A DNA stretch of 64,000 nucleotides, from contig OY855908.1 in NCBI GenBank assembly GCA_963693305.1, positions 4,950,501 through 5,014,500 on the forward strand, read 5' to 3'. Each line of letters opens with the position of its first letter. Position 1 is the stretch's first letter. The notes beneath the pieces were generated by a model. It was given only the letters and a program-made list of their open reading frames with translations. It was not told where the DNA came from and did not search any database. Source of the stretch: Meandrina meandrites (lineage: Eukaryota > Cnidaria > Anthozoa > Scleractinia > Meandrinidae). A program made the translations under genes and the position numbers. Shown here in pieces: positions 1 through 11,169 of the stretch.

Positions 1-57
1 TTGTGTAACTTCAGAAGACTGCTTATTTTAACTGTTATTGTTGTGTTGATTCTGTAG

Positions 58-1163
58 GTTTTAACAGATGGTTTCCTGAAGGAGAATCTGTTAGAGTTGT
101 AATAACAAAGAAAGTAAATTTTTAGCACCGCATTGTGTAAGTTTAGAACAGTACTTATTTTAAAGTGCCCCTAACCCCACATATTGTTTTTAGCGCTCCA
201 AAAACTGCTTGCTCTGCTGATTACAACAGTGAAAAACCATGATTATACAACTTGTGTTCGATTTTTTGTGAATTTTCAAAGTTTGCAAAATTTGCACTAC
301 TTTGGTTGAATTCACATAAACTTTAATCTAATAATGTTGGAAGGGATAGTGCAATTAAAATTACTGAAGCATGGATGTTGACTATCAATCTGAATTTACA
401 ATTTTTTCTGTTCTGGCAGTGTGGAGATTTTGTGGAAGCACACAAAATGGATATGAGGTGAGTATGGTGCTCAAATTATAAAACTTTTGTTGCAGAAAGT
501 GGACACTGCAGGTTCTAGATGTGTCAGGCTAGAAGGAATATGCAGGACAGGATCAAAGAGCATGATTGGCACATTTGAGTTAAGTGTACTCAAATGTCTG
601 GTGTTGCAGACAACACCAATTTCATCAGAAGCTGCATGGTTTGGACTGAGGTAAAGTTTATCTATTATGATGCACACTGGTAGAAATGGACGGTCAAAGA
701 GCCAATTCAAATAATACTTCATTCTGATAATATCAACAGGTATAGTGGAATTGAAATGCCTGAAGGATGGATGGTCACTATGAAAAAATACAAAAAGTGG
801 GACAACTGTATGGCAGTCTACTGTTGAGGGAGAACTAGAACATTGGAGGAGCTAGCATTGAAATGCATGAATTGCAGGTTTTCGAAATGAAGCAATGGAA
901 TTTCAGGTGAGCAGTGTGTTTTAAAACTTTATGCATAATGATTTTAGCTTATTGCATAATGAAGACTAGCAGTATGCACTTGAAATGTTGTCATCTCTAT
1001 GACATGTGACTATGTTGTGAGGTCAATGCAAAATAGTTAATTATATTACTGCAGCTCAAGGAAAGCAGTTCAGACAACACATGAAATGAGGACAAACCCA
1101 GTGTCACAGAAAGCAGTAAAGAACTGCCAAACAACAGTGCTGTTAAAGTGCCACTCTGATTAA
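58..1163 (+). CDS. possible 3' exons of an unidentified gene (58-113, 420-457, 1055-1163)
   Basis: Three short stretches have an acceptor before them and agree in phase: 58-113 (acceptor ...ctgtag, donor gtaaat, 2+18 codons), 420-457 (acceptor ...ctggcag, donor gtgagt, 12 codons+2) and 1055-1163 (acceptor ...ctgcag, 1+36 codons ending in TAA at 1161). The joined reading stays open across both junctions, through a Lys-Lys end, a CGDFVEAHKMDM stretch and a basic C-terminal tail. I recognise no family. The last codons and the stop lie inside the terminal repeat of the transposon that begins at 1142, so if real, the gene ends in transposon sequence. A fourth candidate at about 878-906 does not fit the phase. 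The gene's start would lie left of the window. Splice-site matching by eye is weak evidence, and transcripts would decide it. Confidence 0.28.
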
Positions 1164-3769
1164 ATTTCACTTTTTTTTTTCGGAATTTTTTTGTTACAGA
1201 ATAACTTACTGGTCACTGTAATGTGCTTTTACAAAGAAAAAAAAAATTAATAAGTCTTCCTTCATCGAAATTTTGTGCTTCAAAAACTGCAATTTTCCGT
1301 CCTCCATTACTTGAAACTGCTTTCAGCTGAGCCTGCATATTTCAAACCGGCAGCTTCTCTTGTGACGTCAAACAAGTAACATGTGACCTGTCTTTTGCGA
1401 TGTTTACTTTTTTTTTGGGTTTTTGCGTAGATTTTGCTCAAAAGTGTTTGATGATTAAATAACTACAGCTGCAGTACAGTTTCTTACTTTGTCACAGCAT
1501 TTTCATTCCATGTATATTTTGCAAGCAAGGTACATATTTTTCAACCTACAGAGAAACTGGCTTGAATATCCAAATTACTCATTCTTTAAGCTTTGCATCA
1601 TTATAATGTTCAGTGCACAAAGGCACATAATTATTGGTTGGTAAGTAGTGACACTGCAATTTCAACAACTTGAGTAGTGAACAAATGATTTTTATAAGAT
1701 TTGCTTAAATGTACTTTACTTTTAATTTTCTAACTGAGATTGTTTGATTTCAATGCCATAATTTTTTAACAATTGTGTTGTGTGTTAATGTGCAGCACCA
1801 AGTTATGGTACACATGCTAAGTTTAGAGAACACAAAAGAAAGGCAAGAGTTGCTCAAGCCAATAGCCAAGAGCAACTCTAGCTTGTAGAGTGTTTTCCAA
1901 ACTTCCTGCTTGCACCATAACTTGATAGTGCACAGCTAAAAGCATTACTCAACTGTTTTATAACAGTGCTGGTGTAAATGTACATTAAAACGTGCATGAT
2001 AAAAAAAATATGTAAAAGCACAATGAGCGTGGTCAGGGCTTGAGCCCATGTGCTATTCTGCTAGCTATGTGATGATCATTAATATTTAAAATCACAGACT
2101 GCAGAAAGTGCTGAAGTTTGATGATAATAAAACAATATTATATAGTTACTACTCCATGTCTTTTGTCTTGTTTTGACTATTAAAAGTGCAAATTGCAGCT
2201 GTTGTTTCATGGATTAAATAAATCACTCTTGCATGGCATAGACAATAATTTGCTAATAGTTTGGGCCAATTTGTTTTTGAGGCAATGCCAATTACGAGCT
2301 GTCCAGCAAAAAAGGTACTGGGGTAGTAATTTGCCCGAAGGAAATGATTAAGGCAAAATTAACTTCTTATAAATGTATCAGTGGTTTTACTTAGATCTGC
2401 CACCTTCTAGAGCTCTGACAGGTATTTTGAGGTAAATCACTGACTGCAATCAATAGTTCAATAGTGCAGTTGCACATAAAGGTCAGGTTTTCAAAGCCAA
2501 TATAGCTCTTGTGGGTGGTGCACAATGCAAGAGCAGCCACCTTAAAATCTTATTGAAAGAACTGATGCATTAACCTTAATTTGAAAAGGCAAATATCCTG
2601 AATATTACTTTTCAGCCTAACACTTTATTATTACATACTGTGAGATAACATTGCTATCAAAGCTAGAAATATGGCTTGTTAGTCTTTGGATTGGTTGTAT
2701 TTATTACTGTATGGGATAAAAGATGAGAACCAATTTATAATGTAGACATTCTCTTTTAGTAGAAAATAGATTGGAAGCTTATGATTAAAAAAATAAAACA
2801 TTAAAATGGCTGTTAAAATTAGTATGCAGTTTGGAAGGTGGCCCTAACTGAAACCAAAGTAAACTGAGGCTGCCAAATTGAACATTATTTGCTCCCAAGC
2901 TGCAAAATCTCAGGTAGGCAATAAAAGATAAAGCTAACACATGCACAAATATGTACTTCAAACTTTACTGTATGCTATAAATAGTTTCAGTTACATCACT
3001 CTGACTCTCAGATATCATATTTCATCAGCCATTCAGAGAAAGTGATGTGCTGAACAACCACAGTATCCTAGGCCTAGTTAGTCTGTAAAGCCTGACAAAA
3101 AATTGATCATCAGGTTGAGAAGATAAATAAAATATCACATTGTCAAAGGTGATCTAGCTGCACCAAAACAAAAACAGAGTTTAGAAAGTATACTACATAA
3201 GAAATTGCAATTCAATGCTTATCTTGTGTGGACAGAAAGATGGCCTGTGTTTCTGCTAAATTGTTCTAAAATCAAACTCTGGAAACTCTGTTCAAAAATT
3301 GAATAGCAAACTTACTCAGGCAACAGAAGTTCACTCAGTGTGAGCGAGCAAATCTCAGCCATGTATTTTGTCAATATTTGAGATCACAGCTGCTTGAAGG
3401 TTTGACTGCTCACAACGTAGTTGTACTACACATCAAATTCCCAGCAAAATGAAGCTCACTGTTGTTGCAGAACTGCATTTGAAATCTCAAAAGGTTGAAT
3501 TAGCAAAGTGAAATTTTACACAGCAACCAGCATTTCACAGGTTATGTGTTTGACGTCAAATCTGGTGAATTTGTGACCAAGTCTTGTGATCCTCGGGAAT
3601 GTGTTCGAATAATGGTGGCCAAAAAATCTCGACAAAAACAGTAAAAAAAAAAACAGCCTTCCCATACTCGCACAGCAAAACGGTTTGAATAGGTGAGTAG
3701 CAACCACTGATAGATTAAGAAAATGCAAAAACATTGAGTCCAAAAATTTTGGTTCGAGTGGCACTTTAA
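1143..3769. mobile_element. TTAA-ended inverted-repeat element, non-autonomous
   Basis: A perfect 15-bp inverted repeat (gttaaagtgccactc) lies at 1142-1156 and 3756-3770. The terminal similarity continues inward imperfectly: a tgacgtcaaac block appears near 1361 and, inverted, near 3550. Both ends carry TTAA, the target of piggyBac-type transposons. No long ORF lies inside, and nothing resembles a transposase, so this is a deletion derivative or large MITE. An older palindromic element (1790-1934) sits within it. The piggyBac link rests only on the TTAA ends. Confidence 0.5.
1790..1934. repeat. imperfect palindromic MITE
   Basis: The left arm from 1790 (gtgcagcaccaagttatggt) matches the reverse complement of the right arm ending about 1933. 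The fold runs some 65-70 bp per arm with mismatches, and a short loop lies near 1860. It is nested in the larger TTAA-ended element. No coding sequence was seen. Confidence 0.5.
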
Positions 3770-3770
3770 C

Positions 3771-5271
3771 TTAAGATCTTTTCATAAAGGCAGCAGAAGA
3801 GTGTTTATCAAGAAAAGTGACAAAACTGCAGTTTTGTGACTTGCTAATTTTGTTTTCTTGAGTCTCTTGTTACTAATTTATTGAGAGCTTGAAACAGGCT
3901 ATACATGTATAGACAGTGTGGAACAGTTTATTCCTGGTAAACTTGAGTTCTCACCTTCTGGATGGGGTGCTACATTGCATCTGTTGGTCTCCAGCGGGGG
4001 ACCATGAGAATGGTTTTCATAATTCTGGCAGGGGGGTATGTGCAATTTTGGTTGTTTCACCACGACAAGTCAGATTGCATTGAGATCAAAAACTGCAGCA
4101 AGAAAAGCCAGAATGCACACTTTAACAAACAATTGGAAATTTACTTTATGCTCGGGTATCTTTAGCTTGTTGCTTTTTTCCCTATTAATGATGTAAGCGC
4201 TGTACATTGAGTGGTGCTGAGTTGTTTATCTTTGCAAATATTTAATTTTTTGTCAAATGTTTGAATTTGCTTCAATGAGAAAGCTAAATAATTTACTTCA
4301 CTTGCCTAAACTCGCAGGAAAATACTTTGAGAAGTGAAAATAAGTTAATGACTAAAAGTTGTGGCAATATAAACTTGGAAACAAAATTCAATGTTATTAA
4401 CTGTGTGGCTATAGGCTCAGTGCAGCTGTTACTCTGTGCATGATTTATTATTTGTATTATTTTTTTTTGTAATTGATGAGATACAAACTTTGACTTGGTG
4501 AAATTGTGGTTTGCGTTTGAAATCATGTAATTGGTGGCTTGCGTTAGTGAGGCAGCAAACTATTCTGGTAATGCTGTGTATGTTGGGTATCTTGTGTTGT
4601 GTATGCGGTTCGGATTCGTGAAAAGGTTTTGAAACATTAATGTTCTGAAAACTTGCAAATATTGGTTTCAAAATATTTTTCCTCATGTTTATTAGAATAG
4701 GTTTTGAACTTCAGCTTAATGTACACTGTTTCTTGTGTGTGTTTGAAAGCTTGCAAATACAGAAAAATAAGTTACATTGTTTGTCTTCTTTGTGTTACTG
4801 ATTTTTGTAAATTCTGCTTGAAAATGAAGAATTCTGCTGGTGAAATTTGAGATAGTGAAAGTAGACTACAATGCTTGAAATTTTGTGGCAGATTTTATGT
4901 AGAGCATACTCAGTGTTGCAGTTAAATGTGGAAAAAACTGGGTTTCTTCACTTCTTTAAATGGCAGAAGGTAGTTTGCGCTTTCTGTAGTTGAAACAACT
5001 TGCCTCGAGAAAACTTTGTTCAAGGTTGTTTGTGCTTGTATGCGTTTAAGTGTCGAATGATTTTGTAAACTGATTATTATCACCAGGAATATTGCACAAT
5101 ATTTTTAGCTGCAAAGACAGACTACTTTAACTGTATTCAATTAGCCCTACATTATATCATTTGTCATGGTTTGTTACAATAACAGTATTAGTTACTTCCA
5201 TGGCAGAGTTTTGTCCACACCCATTTTGTACACCAATTTTTTAAATCAGCTTTGCATTCAACCTCCTCTAC
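3771..5271. other. no gene recognised
   Basis: AT-rich DNA with only short ORFs lacking recognisable motifs. The 67-codon ORF at 3962-4165 (plus) has no family resemblance. If the minus-strand exons at 5272-5473 are real, later exons of that gene could lie here, but I could not find a phase-compatible one. Confidence 0.4.
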
Positions 5272-5473
5272 CTGAAATAATAGTCCCTCTATGGTCTTCA
5301 GGAGAATGTGTTGCCTGTCCTAGTGGCATTTTGCTGCAGCTAATTACTACCCAGCTATTTCAATTTTGTAGTGATAAAACATACCATAATAATAACTATA
5401 AATTGTCTCTAACTTACCTACCTAATACATCAACAGTCATTCCAAAAACCTGTGTGCCGTCCACAGCTTCCAT
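5272..5473 (-). CDS. possible first coding exons of an unidentified gene (5473-5418, 5333-5272)
   Basis: On the minus strand a good acceptor (tttcag, 5502-5507) precedes an exon whose ATG is at 5473-5471. It reads 18 codons plus AG to a strong donor (gtaagt) at 5417. The next candidate exon, 5333-5272, has an acceptor (ctgcag) and a donor (gtagag). Its first base completes the split codon to Ser, and it reads 20 codons without a stop. The joined start is MEAVDGTQVFGMTVDVLGSK, then continues MPLGQATHSPEDHRG. I do not recognise the family. Exons further left were not found, so the gene is incomplete or this is a chance alignment of splice-like sites. Confidence 0.33.
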
Positions 5474-5501
5474 TTTTTCCAGTTCAATGATATTCCATTA
5501 G

Positions 5502-8030
5502 CTGAAATATTTAAAAATAATATTAATAATGAAAACTAAGAACTCACTCCATGTTACTGTCAGTGTCTACACAAAATATCCAGTAGACTGGCTAATAAAA
5601 GAGTTAGCTATCTGCCAACTGGCAAACCTGTACAAGCCAAGATAACCTGTTGCAATTTCAACATCAAATAACTACATTATTGCAATAAATTCATTTTACT
5701 CAAATAAGACAAATCACAAACAAAAATGAAATACATAAACATTCAAACTAAACAACATCTGTTATGCTGACAATTTTTCCCGAAATGAAAATCATAGAGT
5801 GAAAACAAACCCCGTGCAGGAAAAACTAAAACAATAGAACTCATTTTCATGTCTCGGACACTTGGTAACAAGTTCACATCTTTTATTCAAGAAACAACAT
5901 TCATCGGCTTTTACTATCCAAATCTTTTCCATTACAAACAAAGAAACACTTAATTACAAACCTTTTCCATCATTTTATCACTTCAACTGCTCCCTCACAA
6001 CTGTCTATCGTTAACGTTGCGGTAAATATAACACGATTTGAAGACCAGAAAGGCATGCAAACCTCGCCCAAAACATTGCAGCCAACAAAAAACAAATCCT
6101 CCAACGACACAAGTTTCCTTCTTCGAGGTCATGTTATACGAGCCAACACCTTGCTTCGTTCTCATTGACAAAGCCACTTACAACAACATTTATCAAAATG
6201 TTGCAAACTACGGACTAATAACTCCCTCCGTCGTCTCTAAAAGGGTGAAAATCCGCGTTTCTCTGCCATGTCGTCGTCTCCAGTTACTTCTCTCCAAGTA
6301 TCAATCACGCACTCCAAACATCACTCACAGCGCGCCGATCAAACCTCAGACCTCAGACCTTTGCCATTAACAAGCAATTAAATAGCTCATTTACACAAAA
6401 CCTACAAAGATTACTGAACATGAAAATGCGCACTAAATAATATGCAGTAAATAAATCTTTCTTCTCCGTTTATCGTTCCCGGCACAATATTATGTCCAGC
6501 GGAACTCAACATTAAAGAGAACTCCATTTTTGGAAAGAAAAAAGCTTTCACTGTGCTGTGATTCGTCAATTGTATTTCATTGTTTTGTGTAAAACCAACA
6601 ATTCAAAAGAAACCAATTTCGAGAAGAGAGAACTTGATTCATCAATTGGTATGTATGTATTCAGTGAGTCAAATTCTTTAGCAAACTAAGTGTAAAACTA
6701 TGCAACTACGCAGCTATCCAACTATGTACTAAAAAAAGTTCTTTCAATTGTCTTACACACAGTAAAACCTAAAACCTAACCTATGTTATCATCATACACA
6801 CGAGCATCTAAATCACACAGCTCACTTTTACTTGTTTCAACTCAGCAATAAGTTTACTTATCGTACCCCCCTAAAATGTTGCGTTCGAATATGATTATGC
6901 AAATCACCAGGTACACAACACAAGTTTAACACTTTCCTAATCAGTTCCACAACTAAAACGTAGTCCCACGTGCGCGCTCAGCTCTGCAACAATCTGTTAT
7001 CCACATTTGTCAAAAATTGTACTAAAAGATAACTTAAAAATAGTCTCTACTGTTGTAAAGCAACCTGTATATGCATATTACTGCCAATTTACAAAACATA
7101 ACCTTCTTTTGCTGAATAACAAAATTTTCAAATTCTCTTTAAAATTCTTTCTTTGGCATAAAATCGAACAGCTGCCCACTACAGATGCGACTTCAAAATA
7201 TTTGATTTAAATATAAACGTTCACCATATATACCAACCTACTGTGATATGATAATCAATACTTTCTAACCTTAGCAAGCTGTTTAAAATGTTATGCAGTA
7301 CACTCAACTATCTAAAATCTGTTATAATAACACGATCAGAAATTAAATAATATAAACACCACCGCCAAACCTAATTTGCTTCGAAAACGTATCTTCCGAC
7401 CGTGTGCAAACTCGAATAACAGAGCTCACTTCTTTCACCAAAACCTTAATTTATCCCACCAGCCTTTTTGTTTACTTGCAATCAGTTCATACAAATTACG
7501 AACTAAACAATATAAGTTCGAGACCTGCATCATCAATTCTAAAGCTAAATAATACACCGCAATCAATCCCAAGTACGTATACGCGCTTTGCAAAAATCTG
7601 TCACGCATAACTATCAAAAATAGTACTAAAACATTAAATAAAAGTATTCTCTCCTCTTCTAAAGCAACGTTTATGAACATCTAACTACACAACATAACAT
7701 AACCAGCAATGTAAGATTATAAAACATATCCTTCTTTTATTCAATAAAAAATTTTCAAATTCTCTGCAAAATTCCTTCTCTGACAACAATATGAAACAGC
7801 TGCCCCATACAGCTGCGACTAAGTTAACTGCGTTCTGATTTCACTCTTATCATTGAATATCCCATTGTTCTACATTCACTAAATGTTTATCTTACACTAA
7901 TTTACTGACCACTTTGTTGCCTAATTCTGAATAAGTTCTTACAAAACAAATAAATATTTATATTACCTGAATATCTCATTACTTTTTCTCTTTTACTCTT
8001 TTTAGATTTTATGATCTTTCTAATAACTGT
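5502..8030. other. no gene recognised
   Basis: About 2.5 kb of AT-rich DNA. The ORFs present (for example plus 6038-6370, 110 codons) overlap one another on opposite strands and show no domain or motif. A somewhat less AT-rich patch at 5990-6360 could be promoter or UTR for the minus-strand exon pair, but nothing specific supports that. Confidence 0.4.
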
Positions 8031-8034
8031 TGTC

Positions 8035-8112
8035 GTGGCTTCCCTCCTCCAAGCCTTTGGGCTTCTGGAGGAGGAGAAGCCACTCCCATACCCCACCCAA
8101 GAGGTGGGGTAT
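8035..8112. repeat. two adjacent hairpins
   Basis: Stem 1 pairs 8035-8050 (gtggcttccctcctcc) with 8067-8083 (ggaggaggagaagccac) with a one-base bulge. Stem 2 pairs 8088-8097 (ataccccacc) with 8103-8112 (ggtggggtat) over a 5-base loop. They are GC-rich in an AT-rich surrounding. The function is unknown; a small transposon remnant is the simplest explanation. Confidence 0.55.
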
Positions 8113-8216
8113 CAGGGGTAAGTATTACCTTTTTTGTAATAACTTTTTTGCTTCTTAATAAATATTACTTGCAGTTAAATTATTCACCAAATGAGTCTAG
8201 AAGAAATACAACAACA

Positions 8217-8328
8217 TAAATATTTGCATCATTAAATGGGTACTCGGAAAAAAAACCGAGCACCAGATGGGATCCCATCTGGTGCTCGGTTTTTTTTCCG
8301 AGTACCCATTTAATGATGCAAATATTTA
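8217..8328. repeat. perfect 112-bp palindrome
   Basis: Each base from 8217 to 8272 pairs with its partner from 8328 back to 8273. The centre is atgggatcccat, with no spacer and no mismatch in 56-bp arms, including matched runs of eight A and eight T. The base pair just outside (8216/8329) does not match. No gene is present. It could be a very young MITE, a foldback from replication, or an assembly artefact. Confidence 0.95.
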
Positions 8329-8769
8329 GTTAAATTATTAACCTTATAAATCAGGTTTTGTTTTTATCAATTCAAATTTTACTTAGCCTGCTTACAAGCC
8401 AAGCTGCTCTTCTGGTTTCCAAACCACAAAGCAACTAGGACTGTTTACCACTGTTTAGAAATGTTTAGCACTGTTCACTCCAACCTGCATAACATGCTAC
8501 TCCATCACAGGGTTACCCCCAAAAAGAAATTCACCAGTACCCATTTATACACCTGGGTACACACACATACCGTGAGAGTAAACAATCTTTCCAACAACAC
8601 AATACAGCACACTCACCAACACTCAAACCTAAACCAGCCAATCCACACTCCACCATACTAAACATAAGAACAGCTCACCTCCCACCCACATTTCATTTAT
8701 CACAATCTTAACCTTGTTTTCCTTCTCTTTTTTTATAAGGCCAGGTTCAAACCACAGGGCCCCTGAGGA

Positions 8770-8799
8770 GCAGGGAGAGCCACAGTAGGCTCTCCCTGC
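8770..8799. repeat. 12-bp perfect stem hairpin
   Basis: gcagggagagcc at 8770-8781 pairs exactly with ggctctccctgc at 8788-8799 around a 6-base loop. It is GC-rich compared with its surroundings. No downstream coding context gives it a role. Confidence 0.7.
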
Positions 8800-9385
8800 G
8801 CCACTGTGTACATATACGTTGTTTTCAATTGGTAAGTGTTAACATTCTATACTCTCACACATCTTTTGCACTACTGCAAAAAAAGAAATATTTTCAATAT
8901 TTTCAAACACACAATAACTTGTTTTGTATCACACCTGAACTCTTTTTATCTAACATTTTATGTCTGCAGTTGTTCAAAGTTGAAGTTCCTGTTAATAAGT
9001 AAGTTTTTTCAGTTTGCTCCAGTTTATTTAAATAGTAATACTGTTAGTACTATTTTGTCACATAACAAAAATTACATGGCTACGTAAACTCTTATTTTGA
9101 CGTTCTCATCAATTGGAAGGTATTTTGCGTCGTTGTTCCTTAAAGGCTTTGACTTCTAAAATCAAACATCAAGCCAATTAATGTGGTTCAAGCTTTTTAG
9201 GCTGTGGGTCAAACCCTAGTGTGTGACCATTAAAATGAAAGCTTTTGACCAGTACTTTCATGTGATACTGTTTATTATGCTTTACAAGGTGGTTCTAACT
9301 TTTAAGTTTGTGGGTGAAACCCCAGCATGTGGCCATTCAAATGAAAGCTATTAATTCAGGAAATTCACTGAATATTTATATATAT

Positions 9386-9572
9386 ATTAATTTCCCAGGC
9401 CCACTTGTCTTCGCCTTTGCTGTTGACATTTCCAAAGTGTTTCTTTGGGGTGCCCCAGAGGAGGTTTTGTAGTTGGACACGTTCTGCTTTCTAGGGCGGG
9501 CATAGCCAGTAGTTTTGACCAATTTTAGCGAAAATTGTATAAATTGCCCCGACAACTGCTACATATCATGGT
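9386..9572 (+). repeat. dispersed repeat family A, copy 1
   Basis: The segment from ttaatttccca to tacatatcatggt is closely similar to 38854-39027, with shared blocks such as gccccagaggaggtttt and ttctagggcgggcata. It is a non-coding interspersed repeat; the class is unknown. Confidence 0.75.
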
Positions 9573-10229
9573 AAATCAGCTTTTTTACAACCTAATTTGA
9601 TATTCCAGCAAGGCTTAAAAGACCTATTCACGAACTGATTGAACTCAAATTTGGCCACATTATAGTTCAAAGACTGTTCTATCGAGCACCGGGAGCTCTT
9701 ACTAAAGCGAGTAGGGAAAAGATATTTTTTGGGCTACATTCCAGAGGCGGTACCCGATTCTTGGATGTGGAACTTTCACGCCTTCTCTAAATATTAGTAT
9801 TCTATACACGACTCAAAACTTAAACTCATACAACTGCTCTCGCACACCTCAAATCGTCAAAAAAACTGCGTAAAAACAAACTTTAACACTGCGAAAATCT
9901 TTCTAATCCTTTTTATTGCAAGTAGAAAGCATTAAAATAGCAATTAGCGAGAAAATTTGAATATTTATATGGGGCGTGCTGTGACCTCACAAACACAGTC
10001 TGGTAAGGCTGTGCTAACGGTCGTCGTGGTGTAGCGGTGTACCTACCCCATCCGTCGGTAGCTCCAGGACACAATTTATTCAGCCCCTAATTTTAAAATA
10101 AAATGTGCAATAAGAAATTCAGCCTAAAGTACTTTCAAGATAAAATGGATAGCGATTTTTAACGTATCTTTTCTCATAGGAATTATAAATGTCACACTCA
10201 CAATTACCCTTTCGCGATGCTCATCCCCG

Positions 10230-10249
10230 CCCCCCCCCCCCCCCCCCCC
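10230..10249. repeat. poly-C run (20)
   Basis: Uninterrupted C run. Similar G or C runs recur at 13998, 27241, 29126, 31933, 32380, 38113 and 53593; some of them end transposons. Confidence 0.95.
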
Positions 10250-10280
10250 ACCCTCCGCTGAAAAGCAAGCCTGTTGCCTA

Positions 10281-10405
10281 GGCCCCAGTTGTTCAAAAAG
10301 TGCATAGCGCTATCCACCGGATAAGTGTTGACAAAACCTGCACTATCCGCCAGATGGTCATTTATCCGGTGGATAGCGTTATCCCTCCTTTCAACAACCG
10401 GGGTC
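10281..10405. repeat. palindromic MITE
   Basis: The left arm (ggccccagttgttcaaaaag, then ggatagcgctatccaccgga) matches the reverse complement of the right arm ending ttcaacaaccggggtc at 10405. The element is about 125 bp with imperfect arms. It is non-coding. Confidence 0.75.
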
Positions 10406-10608
10406 TATAACGCTGTATGCTCCATTTTAAGATAAAGCGAACCTACCCCCTGGGCACAAAAAACACAAAACAAAACAAATTACAGCCTAGATAGGCTTGC
10501 AGCCGGACATTTTGACTAAGTTAACCGAGACCGGCTGTGGTTAGAATAGAACTCCACTTCGGTTGTCTCCCGGCCTAAAACTATCACCAACCTATCGGAA
10601 GTTTTCAA

Positions 10609-11169
10609 ATGATAATTCGCTGCTTCGTTTTTGTTGCAGGTTTCTTGCTCGTGCAAGCATTCATGACGCCTGCAGTCAGTTCAACAAGCGAATTCCAGAC
10701 CTGTCGCTCGTTCTTCCAAGACCTTGTCTACACGACCATGGTGAAGCGTTTCACCGAAGTAAACGCCCAAATAACAGACCTGCAAGTGAGTAACATCAAG
10801 CGGCCCGCTGAATACGAGACTGTGGTGAGAAACAAAGAATTCGCTAAAGAAAACATAAACATTGCAAACAACAAGCGACCGCGCGCACTGATCGAAGCGC
10901 AAACCAAGAAATAGCAAGCTGTCACTCAGGGACGCATCAAAGTCCAAACAGCCAAGTCTGACAGCAGGGTCATCCTGTCCAAAGCAGAGGCCGAAGCTGC
11001 CAGCATCATTGCAGCTCTTCAAGCTGAGGCAGAGGCGTACGCAAATATAATCCGAAGCAAGCGCTTGTCTGTTGATGGCTTACTCTCTTATTTGGGAGTA
11101 CGCGTGCTGGCTAAAAATAATAACACTGTAAACATTGCGATGCCTGCACCGGAAAAACCTTTGAAATGA
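10609..11169 (+). pseudogene. SPFH/band-7 (prohibitin-like) protein, one in-frame stop
   Basis: One reading frame runs 187 codons from ATG 10609 to TGA 11167, interrupted once by TAG at 10912-10914. Translation begins with a hydrophobic stretch (residues 2-18, a possible anchor). A long helical region follows, rich in Ala, Glu, Lys and Arg (TEVNAQITDLQVSNIKRP, then KAEAEAASIIAALQAEAEAY), and the end is YLGVRVLAKNNNTVNIAMPAP. The heptad-like Ala/Glu helix followed by a short hydrophobic tail is what the C-terminal half of SPFH/band-7 membrane scaffolds looks like. The conserved N-terminal SPFH core is mostly absent, or lies in exons to the left. A splice-acceptor-like tttttgttgcag (to 10639) lies just inside the ORF, so the true exon may begin there. 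The single stop could mark a young pseudogene or a sequencing error. The family assignment is by eye. Confidence 0.5.

Larger units (their letters stand above)
8329..10229. other. no gene recognised; contains one dispersed repeat copy
   Basis: No convincing ORF. A dispersed repeat occupies about 9386-9572 and recurs at 38854-39027. A short hairpin lies at 8770-8799. A tRNA-like A-box string near 10030 has no matching B box. Confidence 0.5.

Noticed and set aside
10021..10070. tRNA-like A-box string (gtggtgtagcggtgta)
   Set aside because: No B box and no cloverleaf; not called as tRNA or SINE.
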